Shown one piece after another: positions 44,690 to 56,057 of a stretch of 64,000 nucleotides of DNA (the first letter of the stretch is position 1; each line of letters begins with the position of its first letter). The stretch spans positions 3,267,646 to 3,331,645 of the forward strand of contig NC_087391.1 of NCBI RefSeq assembly GCF_963675165.1, written 5' to 3'. A program made the position numbers and the translations under genes. The notes beneath the pieces were generated by a model, which saw nothing but the letters and a program-made list of their open reading frames with translations, did no database searches and was not told the origin of the DNA. This DNA comes from Halichondria panicea (taxonomy: Eukaryota > Porifera > Demospongiae > Suberitida > Halichondriidae).

Positions 44690-47275
44690 TAGTGCATGCA
44701 TGCCAAAGCCACCATGGTTATACACGAGTTTATCTTTGAACATTTCGTAGTCATTATGAAACTTTGAGGCAAGGGTCAACTCTAAGGCACAGGTTGATGC
44801 CAATGGGAAGTCAGTAGTCGGATACTCTGAACCAGTACAGAAGTGTGACATCACAACTATGGTAATAATGGTTTTTACAATACCAACCTTCGATTGAATA
44901 CAGAAAGTCAATGTATTCCTTTGTTGACCTTTGTTGACTCAGTACTTCCTTGCTCGGATAAGTGTACTTTTCCAATGAGGTTCTTAAACATATCTGCATA
45001 AAAAAGTACCAAAAATATATACCCTATCATATCAGGATTTCACCTAGTGGGAGGGGCAGGGGTGAACCTTCCCCCCCCAATGTTGTAGAATAATGATATC
45101 ATCCCATTATTGTACGTCGTACAATATCAGACACAGTGGGTAATTTTCATGACAAATTTCGCTATTAATATTTGCCAGGAAACGGTTTCCTACTAAGTTT
45201 CTCCCCTTTTTATTAACCCGAAACGCGAACTTTTACATGTCACGAAAATTCCTGTTTTTCGGGTTAATAAAAAGGGGAGAAACTTAGTAGGTGTGGTTTC
45301 CTGGCTATGGTTTCCTGGCTATCACAAACAAACCAACGGACTACTATACCTGCTGGCCGCGGCACGGCCTGGGGGTATAGTAGTGTTATGTTCTGTTCTT
45401 TCTTACCAGCAGTGAGCTGTTGCTGGAAAGCAACAAACAACGGCTCCATCATTTCTGGGTAAAGCTTCAAGGCCTTAAGAATTCCCAGAGCATTCATGCC
45501 TTCCTTTAATTGATCAAAGAACAGGACGTAGCAGGAGCATCAATGCTCTCATGAGCTGAGACTTGTCACTCATCCTTCCTCATTAGTGAGATAGCTTTGG
45601 TGTACCCTGCTTCCAAAATTATACTCTCTTCACTTGTGCATACCTGATGCAAATTGACATCATCATCAGCTTTACCAATCTATGGGTTAATTAAATTAGT
45701 GATTAACAGTGACACATTAATGATAAATAATTATACCTCTTCCAGAGGAATATGGTTTTTGGATATTTTTATTGAAAGCAAGTCTTCTCCACAGAGGTAT
45801 TGATACACAGGAGGAGTACTTCCTTGCACTAGACCCATTGCAATAAGATTTCCGACAAAGAAGAACTTGTTGTCCTGTGGTATAGTTATAATTATCAATA
45901 GCCTAATAAATTAATTGTTGTTGTGAATTGGTGGTTACCTGCAAAGCAATACCATCATGTCTGGGTACACAGCACGAAACAGGGAAGTTCTGATTTCTTT
46001 CATCTCTTGTGAGCCCACCCTCACCAGCTTCTCCTAAGAATTCAACCTAAGAAGAATTCAACCTAAAGAATTTCACATAGGTACTATCACACACACAAAA
46101 TACTAGAGCACTGAAGTGCTAACCCTCGGCTGGTGACATGATAATAGATAAACCAGAGGTAATTATAGTGTAGGAACTCAAGAGCAATAGTACATGCATG
46201 AGACATGCAATGTGGAGACTGTTATCTTAGGAACGCTGCACTCTCAGTGCAGCAGTACAAATCCTATATAAGCATGTCCCCCGGCCACCCGTCAGAACAG
46301 GTGCCGGATCACGCTCAACTAAAGGATGCTTATCAACTCCACAGCATTAACTCCACAGCATAATACTAATAACATACTCACTATAACTTACATTGACTGT
46401 CCCACCAACACAAAAGTGAAGCCTTCTAAGTGCATCTTCAAGAACTCTTTCTCTTCTAACAAGAAAGTTAACCTCAGTCAAACTATTCACACACTTCCAC
46501 AGTGTCCCCCAGTAGCTCAGCAAGTGAAGCAGGTTTCACCTCCTCTATAACACTACAAGTTTGAAGTTTATATAGTATCTAACAAATCACAGGTAACAGT
46601 TTTGATCACCTCATATTTGGATTGACCTCATATTGGATTGAGACGTGGCATGCTGTATCAATGCTTCTTCAGTTTCATTCACATCTTCTCTCTGTAACAA
46701 CATAATAATATTATGATCAATAATAGTCTATTTCGTAACCCATGCACCTCCTCTTTTACGTCATCATCTCTGGACAAATCAATGACTGTACTGGGTCGGT
46801 TGGGCTTTTCCTCAAGAGTCACTGCTAAACTCTGCCATCCTAAAATCATGCAATGAAGATAATTTTTCCATCTAAACGTGTTTCCTCAGATCAGATATGT
46901 TAATCTTAACAAGAGAGCAGAGATTTATAAATCAACAAAGGAAGCACTTATATACCTCACACTCCGGTACAGCCTCTTTGTCGGCAGACATATCTAAATT
47001 TGCTGAATGGGTCTTATATACACCTTGCCATTGCCTACAGTAGCTTTTAGCAATTTAGGACACACTGAGCAATAGACGGTGAAATCAAATCCAAGTCCTT
47101 CGAGTTAGGGATACAGCGCAAAAGCTCCAAAATGACTTCTCTAAACTCGTCTTTGCTAACAGATTGACATACAACGACATCTTTTGAACCAAGATTTGCT
47201 GCAACAAGCGCTTCCCTAGTATATGGAGTACAAGGAACCTTAACAGAGTTCTTATCTGCTAAACAGAACATTTTA
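44690..47275 (-). CDS. HECT-type E3 ubiquitin ligase gene (multi-exon), candidate host gene
   Basis: Minus-strand exons with GT/AG junctions encode a HECT-like ligase, which transfers ubiquitin through a catalytic Cys. 47271-47047: SVSKDEFREVILELLRCIPN. 46850-46750: WQSLAVTLEEKPNRPSTVID. 46060-45940: VEFLGEAGEGGLTRDERNQN, matching the HECT start. 45876-45738: DNKFFFVGNLIAMGLVQGST, then PPVYQYLCGEDL (N-lobe). 45692-45655: a short exon. 45520-45405: FFDQLKEGMNALGILKALKL. 45000-44888: SLEKYTYPSKEVLSQQRSTK. 44857-44690: HFCTGSEYPTTDFPLASTCA, with the catalytic Cys in PLASTC, ending GGFGMHAL. Introns contain hairpin elements. HECT genes of this kind are expanded in sponges. Some exons are short of the usual length and carry duplications (46047-46065), so it may be a damaged paralogue. 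Confidence 0.65.
45178..45390. repeat. Two hairpin mini-elements inside a HECT-gene intron
   Basis: First hairpin (45178-45302): GGTTTCCTACTAAGTTTCTC and CCCTTTTTATTAACCCGAAA pair with TTTCGGGTTAATAAAAAGGG and GAGAAACTTAGTAGG. Second (about 45337-45388): ACTACTATACCTGCTGGCC pairs with GGCCTGGGGGTATAGTAGT. Both look like tiny TIR elements inserted in non-coding DNA. Confidence 0.75.
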
Positions 47276-47645
47276 ATAGTCCATTGTTTCCCTTTTTTCG
47301 AAGGTTGGTTATAAGGGGCAAAGTTAGCACGTTGTTCCTGTGCTACACCGGTACCTCTGCTAGCTCTACTGCAGGAGGCTGTACTTCTTTGTCGGGATAC
47401 TGAATTAGAAATTATTATGTATTACGCTCAAACATTTCTTAACTTAAAGCCACGGCTTAGGTTTTCTGTCACTCCCTCATCCCTCGAGCTTTGGGACACT
47501 ATAACACATAGATACCTCATGCCCATGTTCTAACCATAACTTAATTTTCGTGGAGCATGTATGCATGCAATATTAAATTTGCAGTTCTTGCGAACCAATG
47601 GAACATTTTACACTCGAAAAATAACCGCTATACGGTAGTTGCTTT

Positions 47646-48713
47646 GGGTGCTTCTTGGTATAACTATTCCTTGCATTACATCATACTATTACACTGTGTA
47701 TTACATCATAAGGTAATGTATACTGTATATTAACGTAGGCACTAGGTAACATGGGTAATGTAGGTAATATAGGTAACACTGGTAAGGTAGGTAACATAGG
47801 TAATGTAGGTAAGGTAGGTAACATGGGTAATGTAGGTAACACGGGTAATGTAGGTAACACTGGTAATGTAGGTAACATAGGTAATGCTGGTAATGTAGGT
47901 TAATGTAGGTAACATAGGTAAGGTAGGTAATGTAGGTAACACTGGCAATGTAGGTAAGGGCTGGTAATACTGGTAATGCTTGGTAAGGTAGGTAGCATGG
48001 GTAATGTAGGTAATGCTGGTAAGGTAGGTAATACTGGTAATGTAGGTAATGCTGGTAAGGTAGGTAACACTGGTAATGTAGGTAATGTAGGTAACACTGG
48101 TAATGTAGGTAATGTAGGTAACACTGGTAATGTAGGTAATGTAGGTAACATAGGTAATGTAGGTAATGTAGGTAACACGGGTATATAATGTATTATAGGT
48201 AATGCAGTTAATTAGATGCAGTAATGCATGTATATAGCTACGCATTATATAGGTAGGTATTTTGTAACAGTGGTAATAATTAGCGGTTGCAATAATGTGA
48301 TGAACACAATTTGGAACACAATTTGAAACGACACTCTCCTTATAGTGATAAAGAGCACCGACTTATTCGTTTTTGTTTATAAAGAGATCAAAGTAACTAT
48401 AGTCGCCATCAAATTAATGTAACCATAGATTGAACTCTTCAATCTATGATGTAACCAGCATGTTTGCTGATTTCCCAGCAATTGCATAATGACTGTAACA
48501 CTTACTTAATTACTAATTATAATATGTTACCTACATGTACATTACCCATGTTTCCTACATTACCTACATTACCTACATTACCCATGTTACCTACATTACC
48601 TACCTTACCAGTGTTACCTACATTACCTACATTACCCGTGTTACCGACATTATCTAAACACTAGGCTTACTAGTATGATGTAATGCAAGGAATAGTTATA
48701 CCAAGAAGCACCC
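47646..48713. mobile_element. Foldback element with exact 8-bp target duplication and 9-bp minisatellite core
   Basis: The left end GGGTGCTTCTTGGTATAACT, continuing ATTCCTTGCATTACATCATACTA (from 47646), is an exact inverted match to the right end (to 48713). GTTGCTTT flanks the element on both sides (47638-47645 and 48714-48721), a perfect 8-bp target duplication. Inside the left arm is a long array of 9-mers of the GGTAATGTA / GGTAACACT type (about 47742-48186). Inside the right arm a shorter array of the reverse complement (about 48530-48655) follows. No gene is encoded; open frames across the array are repeats. Confidence 0.9.
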
Positions 48714-48828
48714 GTTGCTTTGCTTTAATATAAATGTGCTCAGTACGAGTGGATTAATACAGTGCCAGAAAAAACCACACTTAACCTCCCAGTCACGGGA
48801 AATATAAACATAAACGGCCTAAAAAACC

Positions 48829-49211
48829 ATGTGTGTGTGTGTATCTTTATGTGCACGTGCGTGTGTGTGTGTCTGTATATGTGTGTCTGTATGTGTGCCC
48901 TCGAGGGTGTACGTGTGTGTGTGGTTGCCTGCGCGCGCGCGTGTGTGTATGTGTGTGTATCTGTGCACACGTGCGCGCTTGTGTGTATCTGTGTGTGTGT
49001 ATTGGTGTGCACATGTGTGTGTATTCGTGCCCACGTGTGCGTGTGTGTGTATTCACTATTGCATGTGCATGTGTGCTTGTGTGTGTGTGTGTGTGTGTGC
49101 ACTTGTGTGTGTATCTTTATGTGCGCGTGCGTGTGTGTGTGTCTGTATATGTGTGCCCGCGCGAGTGTATGTGTGTGTCTGTATTCACTATTGCATGTGC
49201 ATGTGTGCTTG

Positions 49212-49254
<43 letters not shown>

Positions 49255-49610
49255 ACTTGTGTGTGTATCTTTATGTGCGCGTGCGTGTGTGTGTGTCTGT
49301 ATATGTGTGCCCGCGCGAGTGTGCGTGTGTGTCTGTATGTGTGCCCTCACGGGTGTACGTGTGTGTGTGGTTGCCTGTGCGCGTGTGTGTATCTGTGCAC
49401 ACGTGCGCGCTTGTGTGTATCTGTGTGTGTGTGTATTGGTGTGCACATGTGTGTGTATTCACTATTGGTGCCCACGTGTGCGTGTGTGTGTATTCACTAT
49501 TGCATGTGCATGTGTGCTTGTGTGTGTGTGTGTGTGTGCGTGCGTGCCTGCCCATGCCGTGTGTGCCCGCCCATGCCGTGTGTGCCCCCTGTGTTTGCCT
49601 GTGGCATGAT
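48829..49610. repeat. GT-rich alternating purine-pyrimidine tract
   Basis: This stretch of more than 700 bp is dominated by TGTGTGTG with interspersed TGCGCG, TGTATC and TGCACACG. It has higher-order structure: the block TGTGTGTATCTTTATGTGCG to ATATGTGTGCCCGCGCG recurs near 49108-49160 and 49260-49320, and CACTATTGCATGTGCATGTG recurs near 49055, 49187 and 49496. It is Z-DNA-prone sequence. Long open frames in all phases are an artefact of the missing TA-type stops. Confidence 0.9.
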
Positions 49611-49889
49611 ACTTTATACGTGCTAACAATTTACATTATCAGTGGTGCCAAAAGTTGTTAAATTCTTCCAAAATTGTTAATAATTATTTGGGTATCACAC
49701 AACACATGCAAAGCAAAAAAAGCGATAATAAGTGACATGATAAAATAAAATAACGTTCAGTCTATTAATTCAAAGAGCATCCATAATCCAGGAGTATTCG
49801 TTGGCAAGGTAAGTAATTGAAGGGGCCTGCGACCAACACCTTCTAGTGCATTGAATGAATGATACACCAAGTTTGCCTCCAATGTATAC
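49611..49889. other. Non-coding spacer
   Basis: AT-rich sequence with no recognised gene or repeat pair. Confidence 0.5.
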
Positions 49890-50290
49890 TGTGCTGCCAG
49901 TGACCCCCCCCCTGCTCTTCATCGAACTGGAGACACCCTATAAACAGCTGCAACACTCAGCTTTTGCGCATGAAGACCTCGATTAATTGCTGTGATAGCA
50001 GCAGCGGGCTTTAACAAAAACTCGTAAGAAGCAACTTGGAGCATCTGCTTCAGCTTGGTAGTACCAAGCTGAAGGATATGTCCTACGACTTGCTAGCTTT
50101 TCCGCTGAGGATCATCTGTAATCTGAGCAAATGCTGCTATCCTGTGCTGAGGCTGTCGATGAACGTTTCACAGAGAATGAAATCTGATACCACAGCCAAC
50201 AGACTAGAGCAGGGAAAGTATCGGTAGAACACCACAAGCAACATAACAATGTGAGATGACGGATTTGGGGGTGAGAAACAACGTCTTTTC
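49890..50290. repeat. Inverted-repeat arm (partner at 51690-52015)
   Basis: CCTGCTCTTCATCGA, ATAAACAGCTGCAACACTCAGCTTTTGCGCATGAAGACCTC-like sequence, AACTCGTAAGAAGCAACTTGGAGCA and GAACACCACAAGCAAC recur inverted at 52010-51715. The partner region is the end of a Tnp2-like gene, so this arm is an inverted, gene-end duplicate of it. Confidence 0.8.
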
Positions 50291-51650
50291 TTCTTATATA
50301 GATAAGCTAACTTTAATCATTATAGATGTTAATACTTACAGCGCCAGCTTGAAGCACAAACTAGGTATGTACATATAATTATAGTGCTGGTATTAATTTG
50401 TTGGTGGAAGAAAGTAGAGCAGCTTGGACATAAGCTCACGTGAATTTTAATTAATCGTGACCAACCTCCTCTAGTGGGCGGTTGGTAGCATATCCTGCTG
50501 ACTCATCAGTTTTTTGACGCATTTAAATTGTGAGTTGCATGCCACGCCCTTGCTGTGAGTAAGCACAAAGGGCTAATTCTGAGGTGTTGTACATGTTATT
50601 TAGATCTCAGTTTTGGAGTAAGGTTTCCAAGAGAATAGAAAAACCCACCATTAGCTCGAACATTTCCTGTTAGTTTTTTTAACACTATGATCTGCTACAC
50701 ACTATGATCTGCTACATCAAGACAGGAGTCAAAGAAACCAATATCTTCACCGTGCACGCACAAAAACGGTGCACGTGCAATGCATTCTTTACCCCGCCCC
50801 GCCCATTTGTTTTCTGATAGATAGTAGTTGCATGCCCTTGCTCACAGCTAAACCGCTTCTGACACCACCTCCAAAGGTGGGTTGGCTTAAAGGGCCGAAT
50901 AAGGGCCGAATGCGGTTGCCTTGTGTAAACGGGGCTTATGTTACATGCACTCTTATATCACATACAAACAAGAAGAGTTGCTCCGTGATGAAAGGTACGT
51001 ACATAGAATTCATTAAATCCACCGATGGAAGGTATGTGCATTCAATCTGTTGTAACATAAAATCACGCATAAAATAATATTAATATGCAATAAAAAGCAT
51101 TATTAATGAATGAGCATATTAATGTGAGCAACACACTTCTAAGCTATGTAGGTAAGGAAAATCTGCCACAGCTGCCAGGCAGACCAACAGAAGCATGCGC
51201 AGTTGCAATATTATATCAGATAAAGGCACAAAAATAAATGACATGACTAAGCATAAGAGCACAAAAGAGCACAAACATGAAGTGAAGTCACCACCATTAC
51301 ACAGGAAACTTCTTCAATCTTGATCACACCTCTTTTTCAATTTTTCGTTAAATGTCCTAAGTGACATCCTTGAATCCTTGAAACGCTTGTGTGTAACTGG
51401 CCTCACAGTTTTAAATGCTGCTTTTTTTGTTGTGTTGTCAGAATGTGGTCGAATACTTGTACCACTCGATACAGAAGCTACTCAGTCTTTGGGGTTGAGA
51501 AGGACCGGTATGATCCTTTGAGAGCAATGCCTCTTCCCTACATTGCCTCTTCCCTACATACAGTCACAAACACTCACTTCAATATAACTAGTGTTCAAGC
51601 TGGCGCTGTGCTAACGACTTTCGCTATTAGCATCTATAATGATTAAAGCT
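50291..51650. other. Loop between the inverted arms; no firm gene
   Basis: Short open frames only. One exon-like segment near 50990-51045 (a tail ending IEFIKSTDGRYV) is not assignable. Duplications are present at 50689-50718 and 51531-51555. Confidence 0.4.
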
Positions 51651-51714
51651 ATATAAGAAGAAAAAGAAGAAAAGACGTGCATCTATTGTTGTTCATCGTG
51701 TCCTACCAAAGATC

Positions 51715-53345
51715 GGCACCGTCATCTCTGTTGCTTGTGGTGTTCTACCCTGCTGGCTGTGGTGTCAGATTTCATTGACAGCCTCAGCATCAAACAAGTC
51801 AGATTACAGATGATCCTCAGTGGAAAAGCTTTAGTGAGGTAGTTATCCAGCAAGTCGATTTGGCAGTAGGACATATCCAACACCTACACCTACCAAGCTG
51901 CTGCTCCAAGTTGCTTCTTACGAGTTTTTCCGCTGCTGCTATCACAGGAGGTCTTCATGCGCAAAAGCTGAGTGTTTATAGGGCTCGGTATGCTCGATGA
52001 AGAGCAGGGGTCAGATCTCTTGATGGAATGCTTCAGATAGAACTGTACTTCTCCTACATTTAATCCAAAACTGTCGCTTGCTAACTGTCCGTTGGAAGGC
52101 CAGTGTGCCATGATAACGGAGGATGAGATATTGTTAGGACCAGGTTTAACAGATCCAACTAAATCACTAACACGTCCACATTCTCTATAGAAGTAGGACA
52201 AGTGTATTACGGATACATGTGATCGTATACAGATTTTAGCTGTTGAAACATATCTTGCGTGAGAACTTTTTGCTGGAATGGAGGCAGTACCTTCACATTC
52301 AAAAGAAATTTCAGTACCAGCAGTTGACGAGTACATCATGCCTACAATGGTGCCAAATGTTGACTGACTGTCGAGAGGAAATCTTGGTAAATTAAGGTTG
52401 TTGGCTTCTTGATCTAAACAATATCTTTTGAGTAGCTATAGATGTATGAACTGAACTGATTTCAAAAGCATAGCACCAAAATGCATGTGCTGGACCAAAG
52501 TCTTCGATACTATCGACAATGTGACAGTGAAGGTGCATATTTGGAGTGCAGTAGTCGCAAAACTTTAAGAAGAGCTGCTTGAATATCTGCTTTCTTAATG
52601 TAACTGGCTTGAAGAATTGAACACGCTCTCACAAACAATAGCCAACACCGGAGATGTTATCCAGTATCTCCATTGATTGGTTGTGAAACCACCACTATTG
52701 CTGGCAATGTTCGAGGGAATTCGACCAATGTCATGAGGGCATCTAAATTTTTTCAGCTTACTTTCAATGTCTGACAATACTCTAGCCGGCAGATATTCCA
52801 ACTCTACCCATACTTTAAAAACATGTTTTCCTGTGCCTAAAAACAGGTTATGCATGGGATCAATAACGGTAAACTTAATTGGGTCAAAGTAAGGTAGGGC
52901 CAGTAGTATTGAGTATCGCACACCATACTTGCTTTCCATTTGTTGAATGATGTCTTTGTATTCTCCTTGAGAATCTCTTTGCAATGAGTCTCTAAATCCT
53001 GAGTAGTCATGTTGATTGAATTACAAGCTAACTTCGCAAAATGTCCAAGGACTTTCCTACTAGCAGGTATATCACAGCTGACACAGGTTAATGCCATGCA
53101 AACATTGACATGTGTAAGTATTCCAGAAGGCATCCCAGAAGGCATCAACTAGAGGGGATCAACTAGAGGGGAAAGGTAAGAGTTAATAGTGAGAGAAGAT
53201 TCTTTCGGTCCTGGCATTATTCCAACGAGAAGTACATTTTCCTGTTTATATCTCTCAGTCCGAGGAAGGTTTTGTATTGCCCACCACAAGAATATGTAGT
53301 GTAAGGTTGAAACCAGTCCACGTTAATAAAGGATGAATAAGGACT
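51715..53345 (-). pseudogene. CMC/EnSpm Tnp2-like transposase, degenerate
   Basis: Minus strand 53330-53160: LHYIFLWWAIQNLPRTERYK, then ENVLLVGIMPGPKESSLTIN and SYLSPLV. 53110-53020: VCMALTCVSCDIPASRKVLG then HFAKLACNS. 52980-52600: YGVRYSILLALPYFDPIKFT, then VIDPMHNLFLGTGKHVFKVW (the Tnp2 core with its DPMHN motif), and PHDIGRIPSNIASNSGGFTT, NQWRYWI. 52200-51890 keeps decayed C-terminal sequence (FGLNVGEVQFYLKHSI). Pieces are in different frames, with missing segments and a duplication (GCATCCCAGAAG, 53130-53146). The order matches multi-copy animal Tnp2-domain proteins. No CACTA-type terminus was located. Confidence 0.75.
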
Positions 53346-53755
53346 TCCATATATTTCCATCATATATGACAGGGCCTAGGAAAACACCCCTTAACACGGG
53401 TGTACCCGAGTTTATTTTTATTGTTGAATCGGATAAAGCGTTCTCTACGCTTCAAAATGATACCAAGATCGACCTCCTAGCTATTTTCTATCCGGAGATA
53501 TGTTCGAGGGAACGCTACAAAAGTATTGCAACGCCCTCTTGAGTAAAACGCTCAAACGTCATGAATAATTGAACTTCAATTATTGCCTTCCGGGCACTTC
53601 CGTATACTCATAAAAGATGTTCTGGAGAAGACAAGTTAGTTAGATGAAGGCTAGGCGTTCTAGGACTCTCTAGCTAGCTAGTATAGCTATGTAGCTGGGC
53701 ACCTAGGAAGGATCTAAAGAGGCAAAGACTCCCGTCGCTCGAATGGTAAGCTCTC

Positions 53756-53757
<2 letters not shown>

Positions 53758-53789
<32 letters not shown>

Positions 53790-54840
53790 TAAACAAGGTA
53801 ACAGAAAATAGCAGAATAGTAGCTAATCCAAATCAGTTACCTACCTACATACACAAAAACAGTACACAACAATCTAAATTACACTTTATTAATTTACAGT
53901 AAATGATTTTTACAACGGCTGTTGACATGATCTACAGGAACAAATTAAAGGATGCAAGTGAAATACCGTCTGTAACAAAACCTAATTTATTCCCCAAATT
54001 GTAATAGTATCTGCGAAGAAGGAAAAGTTAAAGTTATTAGTTGCCGCGAATGGGACCGAAATCAGTTACCTACCTACTACCTACCTACATACACAAAAAC
54101 AGTACACAACAATCTAAATTACACTTTATTAATTTACAGTAAATGATTTTTAAAGGATGCAAGTGAAATACCGTCTGTAACAAAACCTAATTTATTCCAA
54201 ATTGTAATAGTATCTGCGAAGAAGGAAAAGTTAAAGTTATTAGTTGCCGCGAATGGGACCGAAAGCTGTGTAGTGTTCAGATGTCTTAATTGGTAAAGCT
54301 GGGCTCTAATGGTGAACGGAGGATTTGGATAGGACGACGCATAGCTAGCGTTTTTATCTTGCACATGGTTTGCACATGGTTAGCAGTGTCTCATAATTCT
54401 CATCCCATTTCTTTGTGCACACTTTTAGGGCAAACTTCTGGGTATCCTCCAGTAACTTGATGTCCTTAGCCAAGTGGGGACTCCAGACAGCAAACGCGTA
54501 TTCTAGATAAGGTCTAATTAGTGATTTGTATAATTTCGAGGTAGAGTCAGATTTCGAGTATTTGTAAAAGCTCCTGTGAAGCATGCCAATAAGTTTTCTC
54601 GTAATATGCTTGGTCCAGGAGAAATCACTTGAGAAGTTGACGCCAAGGTATTTGAAGACATCTACCCTTGAGAGAGAAAAATTGTCCTCAATAGTAAGAG
54701 GGGAGTTCGGAAGTGTGGGTGAGTGTTTCCTAGAGAAGGTCATGTAGCAACATTTTTGAACGTTTAACTTCAAGTGATTGTGAGATATCCAATAGCAGAG
54801 TGAGTTCACATCATCCTGGAGTTTTGAGTAGTCAGATTGT
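53758..54840 (-). pseudogene. 5'-truncated non-LTR retrotransposon (LINE) with poly(A)
   Basis: Minus strand: the C-terminal part of a reverse transcriptase with its thumb region. 54800-54560: CYWISHNHLKLNVQKCCYMT then FSRKHSP, RVDVFKYLGVNFSSDFSWTK and HITRKLIGMLHRSFYK. 54540-54370: LYKSLIRPYLEYAFAVWSPH, then LEDTQKFALKVCTKKWDENY. 54320-54190 gives FAATNNFNFSFFADTITIWN then KLGFVTDGISLASFKNHL. These are hallmarks of CR1/L2/Jockey-like elements in animals. The 3' end carries a run of 30 T (53758-53787), which is the poly(A) tail read on the other strand, as expected for target-primed reverse transcription. A segment of about 230 bp covering the 3' UTR and C-terminus is tandemly duplicated (about 53831-54059 and 54060-54265). 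Confidence 0.85.
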
Positions 54841-54970
54841 GAACTGATTGAAATTTCACAGGGTTCAACTGTTGAAACTAATAGTAGATTGTGATAGATA
54901 GACTTCCATGCAAGTAATCTATAGTAATCTTAGTCAGTAATTTTTGTCAACACATGTGCGTTCTATCCTA

Positions 54971-55331
54971 CTTGATCAATGAAGTTGATATTAAGGGACA
55001 AGATTTCAACAGGTTATGGGCGTGGCTATAGTTGAGCTGTAGATCCTGCTTGAGTCGAGTGTGAGCTGTTGAGAACTATAATAATAATTGTCGATTGAAC
55101 TATATTATAGCGAGTATTATTACGAGTAGCAACGAGTAGCAGTGACAAAGTTTGGAGGAGAAGTGACAAACTGGCAAACTGGGAAGTTGTAACTGGATTA
55201 CATGGAAATTTCAGGTCCTCAACAGCTCAACAGCCTCAACAGCTCAACAGCACAACTATAGCCACACTTCCAATGCGTTGTCTGGGCTGTTGAAATCTTG
55301 TCCCCTTAGTATCAACTTCAGTTTGATCAAG
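54971..55331. repeat. 360-bp imperfect hairpin element
   Basis: CTTGATCAATGAAGTTGATA followed by TTAAGGGACAAGATTTCAACAG at the left pairs with CTGTTGAAATCTTGTCCCCT and TAGTATCAACTTCAGTTTGATCAAG at the right. A second inner pair, GGGCGTGGCTATAGTTGAGCTG, matches inverted CAACTATAGCCACAC near 55250. No gene. CTCAACAG motifs are repeated at 55218-55252. Confidence 0.8.
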
Positions 55332-56057
55332 TATCTTTTTTACAATAAATTATATTTGTGTGTTAAACACATTAACTGTGTATACTTGTCCTACAATGAT
55401 AAATCGCCCATCTAATTGAACCTGAACATTAATCCAACTCTTTTCACCAAAGCGCTCTGTTTATGATAATTTTTATGCCCCACCCCGCATGGGGGAAATG
55501 TAGTGGAATGGTCAACATCTGCGGGGATTGTGGGAGAATGAACCTTCAACAATAAGTTGTAGCCGCCCTCGACCATTGCATGTTTGTGGCCATGTATACA
55601 TAATAATAGCCTAATTATTTCATTCTAATTATTTGTGATGTACGCGTGCAAGTTAATAATTATTCTAGACATGTTCGATGATAAACATATCGATGATAAT
55701 ACCCATCCAATTTCCTAGTACCATTCACCACAGCTTGCATAGAGTGAATGGAGTAATTCGAGGGCAAGAGTTGTAACTTATTAAATATGTTGTCAGCAGA
55801 TAGTATTAAAGAGTGGCGATCTTTAAATTTTTCTTGGACTTCTCTCATGGGGGTGTCCCGATTGAAAGATTTTGGAATTGAAACAGATGACTATACAGCA
55901 GTACAAGTGAAATAAAAAGCATTAAGCAAGATCATCCTAATGATGGAGAAGTAATAATGAAAGGTCATTTACTTACTATCTAAAGGGATAAGATAAAGAG
56001 GGATAAGATAAAGGTTAAACGTAAGGACCTAAGGGAGAGCTGTCAAGAGAAGATCAA
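55332..56057. other. Gene-free stretch
   Basis: No recognised gene. A minus-strand frame at 55848-55660 (MREVQEKFKDRHSLILSADN) looks protein-like but is short and unassigned. Confidence 0.4.

Noticed and set aside
47740..48190. CRISPR-like regularly spaced repeats
   Set aside because: The units are contiguous 9-mers without unique spacers, in a eukaryotic setting.
47681..48245. Open frames of Leu-Pro-Thr or Gly-Asn-Val repeats
   Set aside because: They are translations of the 9-bp minisatellite; frames are open on both strands because the unit lacks stops.
48762..49661. Very long open frames (up to about 300 codons) of Cys/Val or His/Thr repeats on both strands
   Set aside because: They are produced by the GT-rich simple sequence, which contains almost no stop codons in any frame; composition is not protein-like.
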